A DNA stretch of 64,000 bases from Diphasiastrum complanatum (lineage: Eukaryota > Streptophyta > Lycopodiopsida > Lycopodiales > Lycopodiaceae), in NCBI GenBank assembly GCA_029204225.1, contig CM055108.1, positions 24,993,803 to 25,057,802 on the forward strand. Direction: 5' to 3'. Under the pieces are notes generated by a model. It was not told the origin of the DNA, did no database searches, and saw only the letters and a program-made list of their open reading frames with translations. Made by a program: the position numbers and the translations under genes. Below, in pieces: positions 47,180 through 57,963 of this stretch. Position 1 is the first letter of the stretch. Each line of letters opens with the position of its first letter.

Positions 47180-48137
47180 GGACTTTTCCTAGTGGTCGTT
47201 ACAGATATGATCTGGGTTCGTAGCAATATCACAACCGAGCAATGTGCATGCTTATTTTTATCAGAGATTTTTCGATTACATGGGTTTCCATGTTCTATAC
47301 CATCTGATCGAGATAGTAAGCTCACTTTTCTATTTTGGACAGAGCTTATGCGTATTCTAGATGTTCAGCTCTTTATGGGTAGTGCTTATCATTCTATGGC
47401 CAATGGACAGTCTGAGGTCCTTAATCGGGTCCTTGAAGATTATCTATGACATTTACTCCTTTAGGGAAAGATTGGAATCAACATTTATGTTTAGCAAAGT
47501 ATAGCCGTAATAGCTCTGCCAGGACTAGCACTAGTGTATCCCCATTTTTACTAGCTCATGGTTATGCTCCTTCTTTACAAGGAGTTCCTCTTCCGCCAGG
47601 TGATACACTTGTTACCCTTGCTGCATTTTTATCAAGTGCCCGCGAGGTTAGTACTTGAGCTAGTATAGATTTACAGCATGTTCAACAACGTTATCAGACT
47701 TATGTAGACCGCCATCGTCACCATGTTTAGTTTCAGCTTGGTGATATGGTTTATCTTCGGCTTCGCTTTGCACAACATCATTTTGTTCTGGGCCATGCTT
47801 CTATTGAGAAGCTTGCACCACGCTACTATGGGCCGTACCACAGTCCAGTGATTTATTGTTTATAGCTACCGCCCATGTTAGTCTATTATGTGCTGCTATT
47901 GAGGACAATGCTCCTCGTGATGCTGCGTTTCCTGATGATCCAGAGCTATTTCCCTTATCACCAGCTGCTATACTTTAGGTTCGTCTTCAACATATACGAC
48001 GTTGACAACAGATTCAGTTTTTGGTCTAGTGGGATGGTCGTCCTGTTGAGGAGGCCACATGGGAGCCTATAGATGTTTTTTTATCTACACTGTTACTTGC
48101 GGATCAGGCTCGTGCTCTATCTGCCCTCGTTTAATCA
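47180..48137 (+). pseudogene. Gypsy-2 integrase and chromodomain remnant
   Basis: + strand pieces: VRSNITTEQCACLFLSEIFR, GSAYHSMANGQSEVLNRVLE, DWNQHLCLAKYSRNS, EKLAPRYYGPY and WDGRPVEEATWEPIDVF. They follow integrase to chromodomain order, with stops at several points (about 47449, 47658, 47728 and 48029). They belong with the + strand LTR at 48239. Confidence 0.85.
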
Positions 48138-48230
48138 TCTACATTTGATATATTTGCTGATCCACCAGAGCTTGTTGTTCCATGATTATATGTTGCATCT
48201 TCATTTAGCCCGAGGGGCTTTGTTTTGCCG
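48138..48230 (+). other. Gypsy-2 3' non-coding spacer
   Basis: Short stretch between chromodomain end and PPT. No feature besides A/T-rich sequence. Confidence 0.5.
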
Positions 48231-48238
48231 TAGGGGAG
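48231..48238 (+). other. Gypsy-2 polypurine tract
   Basis: TAGGGGAG directly before the LTR start AGTTATGG. The equivalent tract of Gypsy-3 reads CAGGGGAG. Confidence 0.8.
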
Positions 48239-48591
48239 AGTTATGGATTAGGCTAATTACATTCGCCACGTTCTTCTTTATTACTTGACTGTTATGCATA
48301 AGCATGCCCCTAGGCCCTTTTTATTCCTGTACTGGCCTTTGGCCCCATTTATTCATTTGTTAGATACTTGGCCATATGATATTATCCTCTGGAAGGCTCC
48401 ATGAAGGTTCCAATATAGGGCCTCCTTGTGGGTATAAGTAGGACCTATTGTCATTCATTTCATAGCTGATGATGTTGATCTCTCTCTTTAGTCTCCTTAA
48501 GCATTCTCTTTGCCACTTTCTAGGGTTAATTCTTGCTTATCTGCTGCTTTCTTAAGTTAGCTATTGATCTATTGTAAATCTGTTCGTAACT
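48239..48591 (+). repeat. Gypsy-2 3' LTR (353 bp)
   Basis: It begins AGTTATGGATTAGGC after the PPT and ends ATCTGTTCGTAACT. The termini AGTTA...TAACT match Gypsy-1 and Gypsy-3. Confidence 0.83.
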
Positions 48592-50046
48592 TGAATAGGC
48601 AACTCTCTTGCAACCTCTGTGTATGACTAATCATCAATTGAGTGTAATGTGCTCAATAGAGTCAAGAGATCTTGGTTGAATGTGGATAAATACGCCTTAG
48701 CCACTAGCTTTGAGGAATCACTACCATTCACTAAAATCTTAAGCTATTTGCTCATTTCATAATCTCTTCCAACTCTTGGAGCCTAGGGTCATCAAGAGTT
48801 TACAAGGTGTCTAAGTATTAAAGTGTTTAAATTCAAAAGCATTTGGATTGAATGAAAAGCAAAATAAATAAAGAACAATATATTGCATAGAAAAATCACT
48901 CCAAAGTAGATATTTTCCTAGAATGTGGTGAAAGTCATCGTTGCCTATGCTTTAGTACTAGCTTGTATGACAATCATTGTAATATATGATGAACACCCTT
49001 GTAATAGCATGCACACAAATTGGCTCAAGCTTCTATAATTTGTTGCTAGATTATATCACTATCTGAGCAAGTTATACGAGGATCGGTAAAGTTTGAATCT
49101 TTCTCTTGGTCAATTTCTAGCCACTTTTTCTTGCACATTTTTAGTTTTCATGTCTTATGCTTAATAAAGTTGTTCATGCTTCTTAAGGTTTTGAACCAAA
49201 TTTAGTTGCTCTAGTTGATATTTCCTAGTTATTATTTCTAAAACAGGTTTGCCTATTTTCTTAGCTAGAATTCTGGTGTTTATGAGTTGGGTCAATAGAT
49301 TGGATAAGTTTTCTGGATGAGTGGGTATCAGTTGGTCATTGTTAGTTCGATTTAGTGATCTTGCTCAAGGCTCATGGTTTGAAATCTGCACAACCAAAAA
49401 AGGCAATGCCTGCTTTAGCATTCAACATCTTTCAAAAAAACTAATGTCAAGCTCTATCTAATCGCCGTAGGTTCTCACCTAGTGTGGATAAAAACTATTA
49501 CAAATTGGATTTGAAATCAAAGTAGTAGTATGATCATCTTGTTCTTGCAATTTGTATGTTTTTTGACACCTCTTTTTAGTGCATTTTCTGGACCCAAGAG
49601 GAGCCAAGCTGGTAGGATAAAAAATACATTAAATTGTTTCAGCTAGTCAAGAGGTTCCTAACCAAGTCAACAACTTTTAGTTTTTGCTTGCTTACTATAT
49701 CGAGTCATAATTATCGTCATTCTGTCGTGGTTTTGATTTATTCATATTACCAAAGGTCTCTCTAGCGGAGGACACAAAACCTCATGCTAGAGGGTAAGTT
49801 TGGAGTGTTGGTTGATGAAGTTTGTCTTGCAATTTTGATTATTGTGTATGCGCAACTACCGTTGGGTATTCAAGAATCTATGTTATGGAGGAGGCGATGG
49901 TGGTTTTGCTTTGTGCATGCTCCGTGAAGTTGAAGCTTGCATATTTCCATCATGTTTGAATGTTATCTTAGATTGAGCATTAAATCTGACCATTTTGCTC
50001 TTAAGCTTTGTATAACTAAGACATGTGGGCGTGAATATTCTTGCAG
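48592..50046. other. end of intron 5
   Basis: No element recognised. Acceptor AATATTCTTGCAG at 50046. Confidence 0.55.
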
Positions 50047-50172
50047 GCTTGATGTGCCCAACCCAAACATCTTAAAAGCTTTATGGAAAAGGAAATCACG
50101 AGATGATCCAACAGTTGTGAAAATTCAACCGGTATTAAAATGTTCTGACCTTCGAAGTGGGGGGCACAAGAG
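50047..50172 (+). CDS. GTF3C2: GTF3C2-like exon 6
   Basis: 126 nt. The first G completes Val from exon 5. It encodes LDVPNPNILKALWKRKS, then DPTVVKIQPVLKCSDLRSG, which matches the family segment after the GDGSLEV strand (relatives: DPRFVKLKPVFRCSxLKCG). The donor AAGAG|GTAAAA at 50173 leaves phase 2, completed by C from exon 7 to give Ser. Confidence 0.9.
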
Positions 50173-52227
50173 GTAAAATTTCATGATAAATTTCCTAGAC
50201 TCAATCCACAACTTAAAGAAAATCGAAACCATGACTACAAGCTTTTATAATTTTCTGGTTTCTCAAGTTCAAAATTGTTGCCCTTAATCACATATATGGC
50301 CATCTTAAGTTTTCAATGTGAAGTGGATATAATAAATTTTTGAAATTTGGGTTGCATCTAGAAAGTGCGTTTGACCTTACCACAAATGACTTACTAGTAA
50401 CAACCCATTTCTCATCTTCACTTTCATACACATTCCAATACACTATGCATTGTAGAAAATATCAATAGATTTGGACACCATTCATAGCTTCTTGGACACA
50501 ACTCTTTGAAGGGGATAGCAAACTGTTCTCATTTCACATGTAGGGTGCCAGAAGTTTTGAAATTGGCATTTCGTCTTGTTTAATTTTTGCTTCCCAAGTT
50601 TTAAATTAAAAAGTTGGATCTACTACAATTCTAGTCTTATAAGGTAGGGTGTGAAAGAAATACTTATGGATCATTATTCATAAGTTGACAATTGAAATTG
50701 GACTTATAGTTGGTTGTCTTCTCTATTAGTTAGAGCCAAAGTTTACCTACTTTTGAGGTGATGATTACATTCTAAATCTCATGAAATTGTCTTCCACACT
50801 TAACAAATTTACTGGCGTAGAAGGCCCAACTTTAGCATGGGTGGTTCAGAAGCTTGGATTTATCTAGATAATAGGATTTTGATGTTTATATTATCATGAA
50901 ATAATGTTGATTTTAAAGTTTATATCATAATTGCCCATAATTGAGAAACGCGATTCTGGGACCAGAATCGCCAAGAAAAAAAAAAAACAGATATTCAAGA
51001 TATTGCATTGCTTTGCAGGTTATTCTAAATTGTACCTTTCTTAGTTCTCCCTCAAAGAAACTCATATCTCTATCAGTAAAAGCTACCCATCAATGGTATT
51101 CACAGTTTCCAATAAAAGTTTCCAGCCTCCCATCCCACGATTTAAGGTCTCCTTTGTAGAAATGCCTGTGCCATGCATTTCAACCTTGAACCACACCATG
51201 CATCACATATTTTTGAGGTTCCAAAATGCACTAAATAAGACCCTTACTGCCAAAACAACTGAAAAGCCCAATAAATCCTTACTAGACACCCTAACTCTTC
51301 CCTATTTAACACAATCAATGTTGTCAACATTTGATTGAGTCATGAGAGCTTCTGATTGAATAGCCATATGACGATGATCCTACAGTAAAGGTTGATGATC
51401 AATCACATCAATGGGCTTCTCCCTTATGGTCTTGTCATTACGTCTAGCTTCCAATGAGCTAAATCTTGAACTTGACGTCAAGGTCAGTTGTGTTGTAGTT
51501 GAACTTGAGAATGGTAACTAGTAGGAATGAGAGCACTCTGGAAGTTTAAGCCAATTGGCATCATAGATTGACAGAAAAAATATCAAAAGTAACACAACAA
51601 GCCACTCTAAATTTTAACCTTGATAGAATCCAACAGGCATTGTTGCACCCTAACTGGACCACATTGTACCCAAAACATTTTGCAACCTACATAAATGAAC
51701 TGCCCTTAATAAATGCTTTAATTTGATACCGATATTGCCCACAAGAAAAAAAAAAAGTTTCTGAGAAACACTCCCCCATTTCAAAGACTCGGTTCAAAAA
51801 TGCGTTTTCAGAAATGCAGTGCAACTATGGTTTATATGCATTGAAAAAGCACTTTTATTGTTAATGTTATATTTAAATTCTATTTTGTTGAACATACTCT
51901 ATATGTAAATTTCGTTCTATTTCCTTGAAGTAGGGACTTCATTGATTGGCTTTGCTCTTTAGTGTTGGTGTTTATCGTGATTGAGTTGGTCGTTCACTTG
52001 TGGAAAGTGAGAGAAACTTAGTATGGTGGTTGTTGTACAAATGTATGAAAGCTAATGTAGAAATATATTTGTGCACCTGCACCTACCCAAGGGCGCTGAC
52101 GACTTGAGTAGGGATGTTATAGCATTTGGTCCATGCCATGCATGATGAAGTTGATGGTCTAAGTTGGTTGGACTCCATAGGGTTGAAGATTGCACGTCTC
52201 CTTTGTTAGCCTGGGCATTATCCTAGA

Positions 52228-52230
<3 letters not shown>
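50173..52230. other. intron 6, first part; possible MITE at 50943-51830
   Basis: Mostly featureless. GAGAAACGCGATTCTGGG at 50944 and GTTTCTGAGAAAC / GCGTTTTCAGAAATGC near 51768-51815 resemble the hairpin-rich end at 13530-13610. They could mark both ends of an approximately 0.9-kb non-autonomous element; no clear target duplication. Confidence 0.35.

Positions 52231-52272
<42 letters not shown>
52231..52272 (+). repeat. (AT)n microsatellite at the hAT-like insertion site
   Basis: About 20 TA units directly left of the DNA-transposon terminus. A shorter TA-rich run lies on the right side (55437-55462). Confidence 0.95.
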
Positions 52273-52274
<2 letters not shown>

Positions 52275-52681
52275 TAGGTCCCGCGGTACTGGGTACCGCG
52301 GATCCCGGTACCGCGGGACCGTACTGGTACCGCGGTACCATGTTGGTACCGCGGTACCATAATATAATATATTATTTATTATTTAATATTTTTTTAAAAT
52401 TTTTTTTAACCTAAACTACCCGCCCCCCTCGCATTTCATCAGAAATGTTTTTGCGCCCTCCTCCGCCTTGCTATCGCTACTGTTTCCGCCTGCCTGCCTT
52501 CGATTCCTTGCGTCGCCCTTCGCCCACGCATTGCCCTGCCTTGCATCTGACTTGCTTCGCCCTGTCTTCGCCCATTTTCAGCGTCTCTCACACAATGTAC
52601 CCTGCTGTTTTTTTTCCAGCGTTCCATCCTTGCAGCTTTCGCTTCATCTGCATTTTGTCCTTAGTTTTTTCCATCGCAATG

Positions 52682-54328
52682 GTGCAATCCGACCTTTCCG
52701 GTCTGTGGGACGAGGTAGACATTGTCAGGCGGGTTGCTGACAAGGCCAACAAGACCGGTCAAAAGATCGTGCGCTGCCGATACTGTCTCGTCGAGTTTGT
52801 TGTATCCCTCACTCGCCTTAAAGGCCATCTGCTCGGTGCACGCGCCAAAAATGGTACCACCTTGAATGCTGCCCCTTGTGGCAGCATGACCGTCCCCGAC
52901 AGGCAGCGACTACTGGACACCTACGGGCCGCGGCTCATGGTAGGGAGAACACCATTTCGGAGGGCATTCTCCGATTTTGCACCGCTCCTTATGTGGCTGA
53001 CCCAGAGTTGCTGCCTGCTTGGCTGGCACGCACGAGGAGAGGGAGTGCATCCTCCTCAGGTCCCTTTGCCCCTCATCCCCCTCAGACAGTTCTGCCTCAC
53101 GCACCCCCATCTGCTCAGATTCCGGTGGATCCCGTCCCATCGCGTCCGCCAGTTGCCACTGCGGTTCCACCACCACCCACTGTTGCTCGCACTCCACCAG
53201 TCTACGACTTTCTCATGGACTCTCCGCCACCCGAGCAGGCCCAGGATGGTACTGGGCGGGCCTTCGAGGATGTGGAAGAGATCCCTTCTTCCTTCCCTTC
53301 CCATCCGGATGACCTCCTCAGCCAGCAGTTTTCGTACCCCATGCCAGATGTTGCCCCTCCACCAGTGCACCCCACCTATGCTGCTGCACCCATCCCTGCC
53401 AGTGCATCCCACTCTCCCCATTCCACGTCTACAGCCGATGCATCCACTAGTGCCCAGCCTGTCGCGTCATCGTCCATTCCCGTCACGGTTGGTGCACCGT
53501 GCTGGAGGTCCACCACCCGTCGCCCACCAGGGAGAGCCCTCGTGCAGCAGACCATTCGCGGCGCGCATCAGCCGCACATGGACAGAGAGGCCACACAGGC
53601 TGTGGCCAATCTGATTTACGAGCTGAACCTGCCCTTTGCCATCACCGACTCTGAGCCCTTTACCATCTGTGCCCAGGTTTTCTCTTGCAGCGCCTACATC
53701 CACAGTGGCTCCTCCAGTTGCAGCACCCACGTCACATCCTCCTCCTTTGGCAGCACCCAGGATGTACCAGTACCGGCCACCACAACGCCCCTTTCAGTAC
53801 ATATCGCCACTGTACTCGCCTCCTGCACAGCCAGTTCCTCCACCTGCAGCAGCCCCACGGGCACACACTCCACGAGCTCATCCTCCTCGCTCAGTTGCAC
53901 AGGGAGTTCCCTCTTTTGCTTCCCTATCCCAGCCGGCCTTAGCTTGGGCCCAGCCTAGCTAGCCAGGTGATTTGCATGGGGGTGACGAGGTATTGATAGC
54001 TCCTCTTGTCCGCAAGAGACCAGGAAGGCCCAAGGGTGCATCGAACAAGAAAGGCAAGGCACAGAAACTGCCAGGGAGGAGAGGACGACCACGCAGGGCT
54101 CCAGGTACAGGTAGAGGTGCAATATCACAGCCAGTTGGAGCAGGTGTTGTTGGTTTGGCCTGCTTGGGGGCTGATGCGGAGGCTGATTTGGAGGATGAGG
54201 ATGACGAGTCTTCCCCCTCAGATACACAGCCCACGCCAGTTCCAGACAGGTAGAGATATCGGCTGCGAGAGTCAGCTCGGGGCCCTGAGTTGTCTCCAGA
54301 ACATTCGTCTGAGTCAGAGCCAGAGCAT
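52682..54328 (+). pseudogene. BED zinc-finger / AT-hook protein of the hAT-like element
   Basis: It starts MVQSDLSGLWDEVDIVRRVA. A BED-type finger follows (VRCRYCLVEF ... LTRLKGHLLG ... APCGSM, about residues 30-65), the DNA-binding module of many plant hAT transposases. A Pro/Ser-rich stretch then carries REATQAVANLIYELNLPFAI, like the hAT block that opens the catalytic region. The DDE core and dimerisation domain are not seen. The C-terminal part has two AT-hook cores (KRPGRPKGAS, RRGRPRRAPG) and an acidic tail. Frame changes near 52940 and 53640 and an in-frame TAG at 53960 break it; some could be introns. Not autonomous as read. Confidence 0.65.
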
Positions 54329-54854
54329 TGATTGTGGCTCTGTTGTTTTAGTTTCAGTAGTTTCTCTCTAGCAGACGGTCTACCATTGTACTCAGATGAT
54401 TTTTCACATTATATACAGTGTTTGGCCTACATTATTTGCTGCACATTGTGCGTATGTCGCTCTGTACATGTGATGCTTTATTTTATGTCGAAGAATTCTA
54501 TGTGCGTGTCTGAGTCCTGTTTTCATTTAATTTCGTTTGAAGTGAATGCTAGCTTCACATATATGCACCTACATCATGAGCACAACAATCACCCCTACAC
54601 CCCAAACAACATTTCATAAACACATGTAATACATCTGCATTTAAAAAAATTACAGACATTGCATCTTACATGACCAGGCTCGCGTTGCACAAAAAGCAAC
54701 TATGTATATATTCAACCGTTGTATCAGGATAACATCACATATACTGTCATTTTTTTAAGTAGCCATCTAGTTATTTGCTGCACCATAAACTGCCGAAAAC
54801 TACATAGCAACAGTCCGCCACATACGGCTGGACCTCATCTATTCTAAATATCTC

Positions 54855-55181
54855 TCACTGATCCTCCACCGACTCCTCGCCCTCGTCTGGTGCATTGTTT
54901 TGTCGCTCTTGCTCTGCCTCCCGGTTAGCCCGAGCTGCCTCCTGGTTAGCCCGACGTCTGGCCGCCCTTTCCCTGACCATGATGAGTTGCCGTCGTGTGA
55001 AATTCATTCCGATCTGCTCATCCAGATCCAGCTCGACAGCGGGGACAGGACCCACAGCGGGGGCGGGTGGCTCCGGTTCCGGATTTCTCTGTCGAGTTTG
55101 TCGCAGCATCTCTCGGATATCTGCCTCTTGCTTCCGATGCCTCTCGTTGTGCCTCTCCCATTGGCCCCTCGGTCTGCTCAC
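54855..55181 (-). CDS. antisense 108-aa charged protein in the hAT-like element, unknown
   Basis: An open minus frame in GC-rich sequence (MSRPRGQWERHNERHRKQEA, DIREMLRQTRQRNPEPEPPA, LDEQIGMNFTRRQLIMVRER, ending EEGEESVEDQ-like). The Arg/Glu/Gln-rich second half is probably helical. It converges on the BED-protein gene from the other end of the element. No family recognised. It could be a second transposon gene or a captured exon, or a chance frame in GC-rich DNA. Confidence 0.4.
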   Translation of the reverse strand: MSRPRGQWERHNERHRKQEADIREMLRQTRQRNPEPEPPAPAVGPVPAVELDLDEQIGMNFTRRQLIMVRERAARRRANQEAARANREAEQERQNNAPDEGEESVEDQ

Positions 55182-55436
55182 TCGCAGTGCCCATGTGCCA
55201 CTGCAACAGTCCCCTGCATCATGTACTGTACCCTCTTTTTTTACACCCAGAACCCCCTTTTCTTACTTTTTTTTGTCCTTTTTTGGTAGTTAATATGCAA
55301 AAAAAAATTATTAAAAATATATTAAAAAATAAAAAAAATATTAAAAATGGTACCGCCCTGGCCAGGGCGGTACCGTACCTGCGGTACCACTGATATGGTA
55401 CCGGCGGTGCCATACCAGCGGTACCACAAGGTACTA

Positions 55437-55609
55437 TGATATATATGTATATATATATAGTGCAATCTAGGTCAGAGACTGTTGATCATCCGAAACATGC
55501 GTTTCAGATTGTCAGTGTAGTAGATCGCGATTCACTGTGGATCTCTAGATTTCTTAGTTTATCTCACAGTTGCCAGTGGAACGTGTTCCACCTTGTTCAC
55601 GTTCAGGAA
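55437..55609. other. intron sequence between hAT-like element and LINE-F
   Basis: A TA-rich start and then unassigned sequence. GTGCAATCTAGGTCAGAG follows the TA run. Confidence 0.4.
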
Positions 55610-56762
55610 CGCTAGCATTCCACGAAGAGTGAAGACATGATATGTGGTAGAATGGTGAGCACAAAAGCCAGCCTGGCTGAATGCAAGTAGTTTCTTGCCC
55701 TCAGCCTCAGAGCTGATCGCTCTCAATATAGTACCATAAAGCTTCGCTATGACATGGCCAATCATGATAGTACGGTAGTTACCAGGATTCATGTACTACT
55801 AGCATATGCCCTAAGCATATTTTCCAAGACCTGGTTCACTCGCTCTATCTAACCATCTGTTTTTGTGGATGGGATGGATGATATTAGTACACCAAGAGTG
55901 GGGGAAGCCCAAGATGGCAACACAATTAAGAAGAGTGGCTAGAGTGGGTGAGAGTAGATTTGCGGCATGGATCAAAAGTTCTGATTCAAGGTCTTCTATG
56001 TCTCTAGTGTGGTGGGTGGGTCTTCATTCTCTTTATGGCCTCACTGACCATTTTAGAGGTGAAGAAGGTGAATTCACTGGGACGGGGGGAGATGGAAATG
56101 GGTGAGTCAGTAGGTATGGTGTAGAGTGAGGTAGCATAGGTGGACCAGACATGTAGGTCGTCAAGAAGAGGGGGTGGAGCACAAGGGATAAATGCACGCC
56201 AAAGGTGCCAGTAAAGGAATTAAATAGGGAAGCAACGAGGCTTCTCCCTTGTTGCTCTTCGTAGGGGCGTTTTTTGCGGCAGAGTGTATGATGGAGAGAT
56301 CGATGAACAATGGAGAGAATAAGTGGATCATGTGTACGTGCATTTGTAACACGGAGGTGTAGTGAATGATACTCATCATCAAACCACGGAGGCCAAGTAG
56401 GACGAGCTGGTGTGATTGCATGACGGTGGGGTGTGGATGGAAAGGAAACCGAGGTGGCTGTATGGAGTGAGGTGGTAAGGAAATGAGCCTGTGACTCAAA
56501 TGTGCTGTCGTGTGGGAAGTGATGGAGTAAAGTGGCAAGGGCTTCCTGGTAAGTCTCGATGTAAGGGTGAGCGAAGGTGTATTTGGGAGCACGGTCATTG
56601 AGGAACAAGGTGAGGTTCGTGGAGTTGGGACAAAACCCAGATGGAAGGATAAAAAGGAGTGATCAGAGAGAGTATTGGGAATGACCTCGAAGTGTGATAT
56701 CAATGGAATGAGGGATGGTGACCCCATGAGATAATCAACAACACTATGCCCGCCACTATAAG
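55610..56762 (-). mobile_element. LINE-F: ORF2 fragment (endonuclease to RT)
   Basis: The minus frames contain MGSPSLIPLISHFEV, LSDHSFLSFHLG, EYHSLHLRVTNARTHDPLIL, NPGNYRTIMIGHVIAKLYG and FSQAGFCAHHSTTYHVFTLR. It is cut on the 5' side by the Gypsy-3 LTR at 56763 (inside GGHSVVDY) and ends near 55610. A 60-75 bp Ty3 integrase scrap lies within it (55793-55860). Frameshifted throughout. Confidence 0.85.
55793..55860 (-). other. Ty3 integrase filler inside LINE-F
   Basis: On the minus strand it reads TDG, stop, IERVNQVLENMLRAYASS, matching the Ty3 integrase segment TDGQTERVNQVLEDMLRAY. LINE homology resumes on both sides (GNYRTIMIGHV on one, the WMILVHQ-type linker on the other). Confidence 0.75.
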
Positions 56763-57143
56763 AGTTACAAGCTAAGATTCACAAGCTATGCTAGAAAGCA
56801 AGACTTAGGCTAGAAAGCATGAAAGAAAGAATAGTTAATGAGGCTAAAGAAGAGCAATCATCATCAATTGAATAAAAGACTACAATGCTGCCCTATATAT
56901 ACCCTACCAATGAACCCTAAAGTAGGAATTCAAAAATAGAGGGAGGCAGAAGATTTGGAGGGAAAATAGTGTGCCCCCCCAATAGGAGGACCGCCACTCC
57001 AAATCAATATGACCAAGTCCTAAAAATGTGACCAAATAGGGCCCAAGGCCAGTACATGAATAAGAAGGGCCCATAGGCCTGCTTATGCATAATAAAGAAT
57101 AAAAGAATGGACGCGACAAATGTAATGAGCCGAGTCCATAACT
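56763..57143 (-). repeat. Gypsy-3 3' LTR (381 bp)
   Basis: In element orientation it begins AGTTATGGACTCGGCTC after PPT CAGGGGAG and ends AGCTTGTAACT. Its interior is related to Gypsy-1 LTRs (TAGGGTTCATTGGTAGGG, CCAAGGCCAGT complements). Termini are again AGTTA...TAACT. Flank ATAAG at 56758-56762. Confidence 0.82.
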
Positions 57144-57844
57144 CTCCCCTGTTGAAAAACAAAGCCCTTCACCGGCTAGCAAGCATAATGACTATCTCAA
57201 AAACAACAATGTAAGTACGCTAAATACTGAAAAAGCATGAACTACTGGAAATATTGATGGAGAGGACATAAGTCGTCACAATAGATACCCCACAAGCAGC
57301 ATACAAGTGTAAAGCAAGTATTAATGTGATGTAGATGCAAAAAAGAAATAGCCATGGCTAGCCAAATCATGAGGTAGAGGGAACATCTGCAACGATATCC
57401 GTGGTAGATGAAATAACCAAGGCCATGAGGGCTTGAGCCTGATCTGCCAATAATGGTGTATGATAAAAAAATATCGATAGGCTCCCATGTGGCCTCCTCA
57501 ATAGGACGACCATCCCACTTTACCAAAAATTGAACCTGTCGGTGGTGCCGACTATGCTGAAGGCGACCCTGGTGAATGGCAGCTGGTAAGAAAGGGAATA
57601 GCTCAGGATTTGTAAGAAATGTGAGATCGCGAGGAGCATCATGGCAGCACGTAACAGGCTAACATGAAAGGTATCACAGGCACGTGTAGAAGGAGGCAAT
57701 TGTAAACGATATGTAATAGGACTGAGGCACTCCAAAATACGATAAGGCCCATAATAACATGGTGCAAGCTTCTCAGTAGAAGCGTGGCCCTGAACAAAAT
57801 GATGTCATGCAAAACGTAGCCGGAGATCAACCATATCACTAACC

Positions 57845-57846
<2 letters not shown>
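57144..57846 (-). pseudogene. Gypsy-3 3' end: integrase C terminus and chromodomain
   Basis: Minus strand: PPT CAGGGGAG at 57144-57151, then upstream WDGRPIEEATWEPIDIF (about 57460-57520), STRACDTFHVSLLRAA and MECLSPITYRLQLP. It is truncated at 57846, where a (GA)n starts, so the rest of pol is missing. Confidence 0.85.
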
Positions 57847-57941
<95 letters not shown>

Positions 57942-57963
57942 AGAAGAAGAAGAAGAAGAAGAA
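57847..57963 (+). repeat. (GA)n plus (GAA)n tract
   Basis: About 46 GA units (57847-57938) followed by about eight GAA units. On the minus strand it forms the tail of the LINE unit at 57964-58960, with TTC next to the element and TC distal. Confidence 0.95.

Larger units (their letters stand above)
52275..55436. mobile_element. hAT-like DNA transposon with GGTACC-palindrome ends
   Basis: The outer ends are inverted: TAGGTCCCGCGGTAC on the left and TAGTACCTTGTGGTACC (complement) on the right. Both are followed by clusters of GGTACCGCGG palindromes and then A/T-rich tracts, so the inverted ends are imperfect but extend over about 100-165 bp. Two exact 14-bp palindromes GGTACCGCGGTACC lie at 52326-52339 and 52345-52358. 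A 26-bp perfect palindrome lies at 55349-55374. The interior is GC-rich and codes for a BED-finger protein. The target was an (AT)n run, so an 8-bp duplication cannot be identified. Confidence 0.75.

Noticed and set aside
52445-52681. N-terminal extension of the BED protein from an upstream ATG at 52445
   Set aside because: The segment is compositionally odd (Cys, Pro, Phe rich) and the BED protein has a better start at 52682; it is probably leader.
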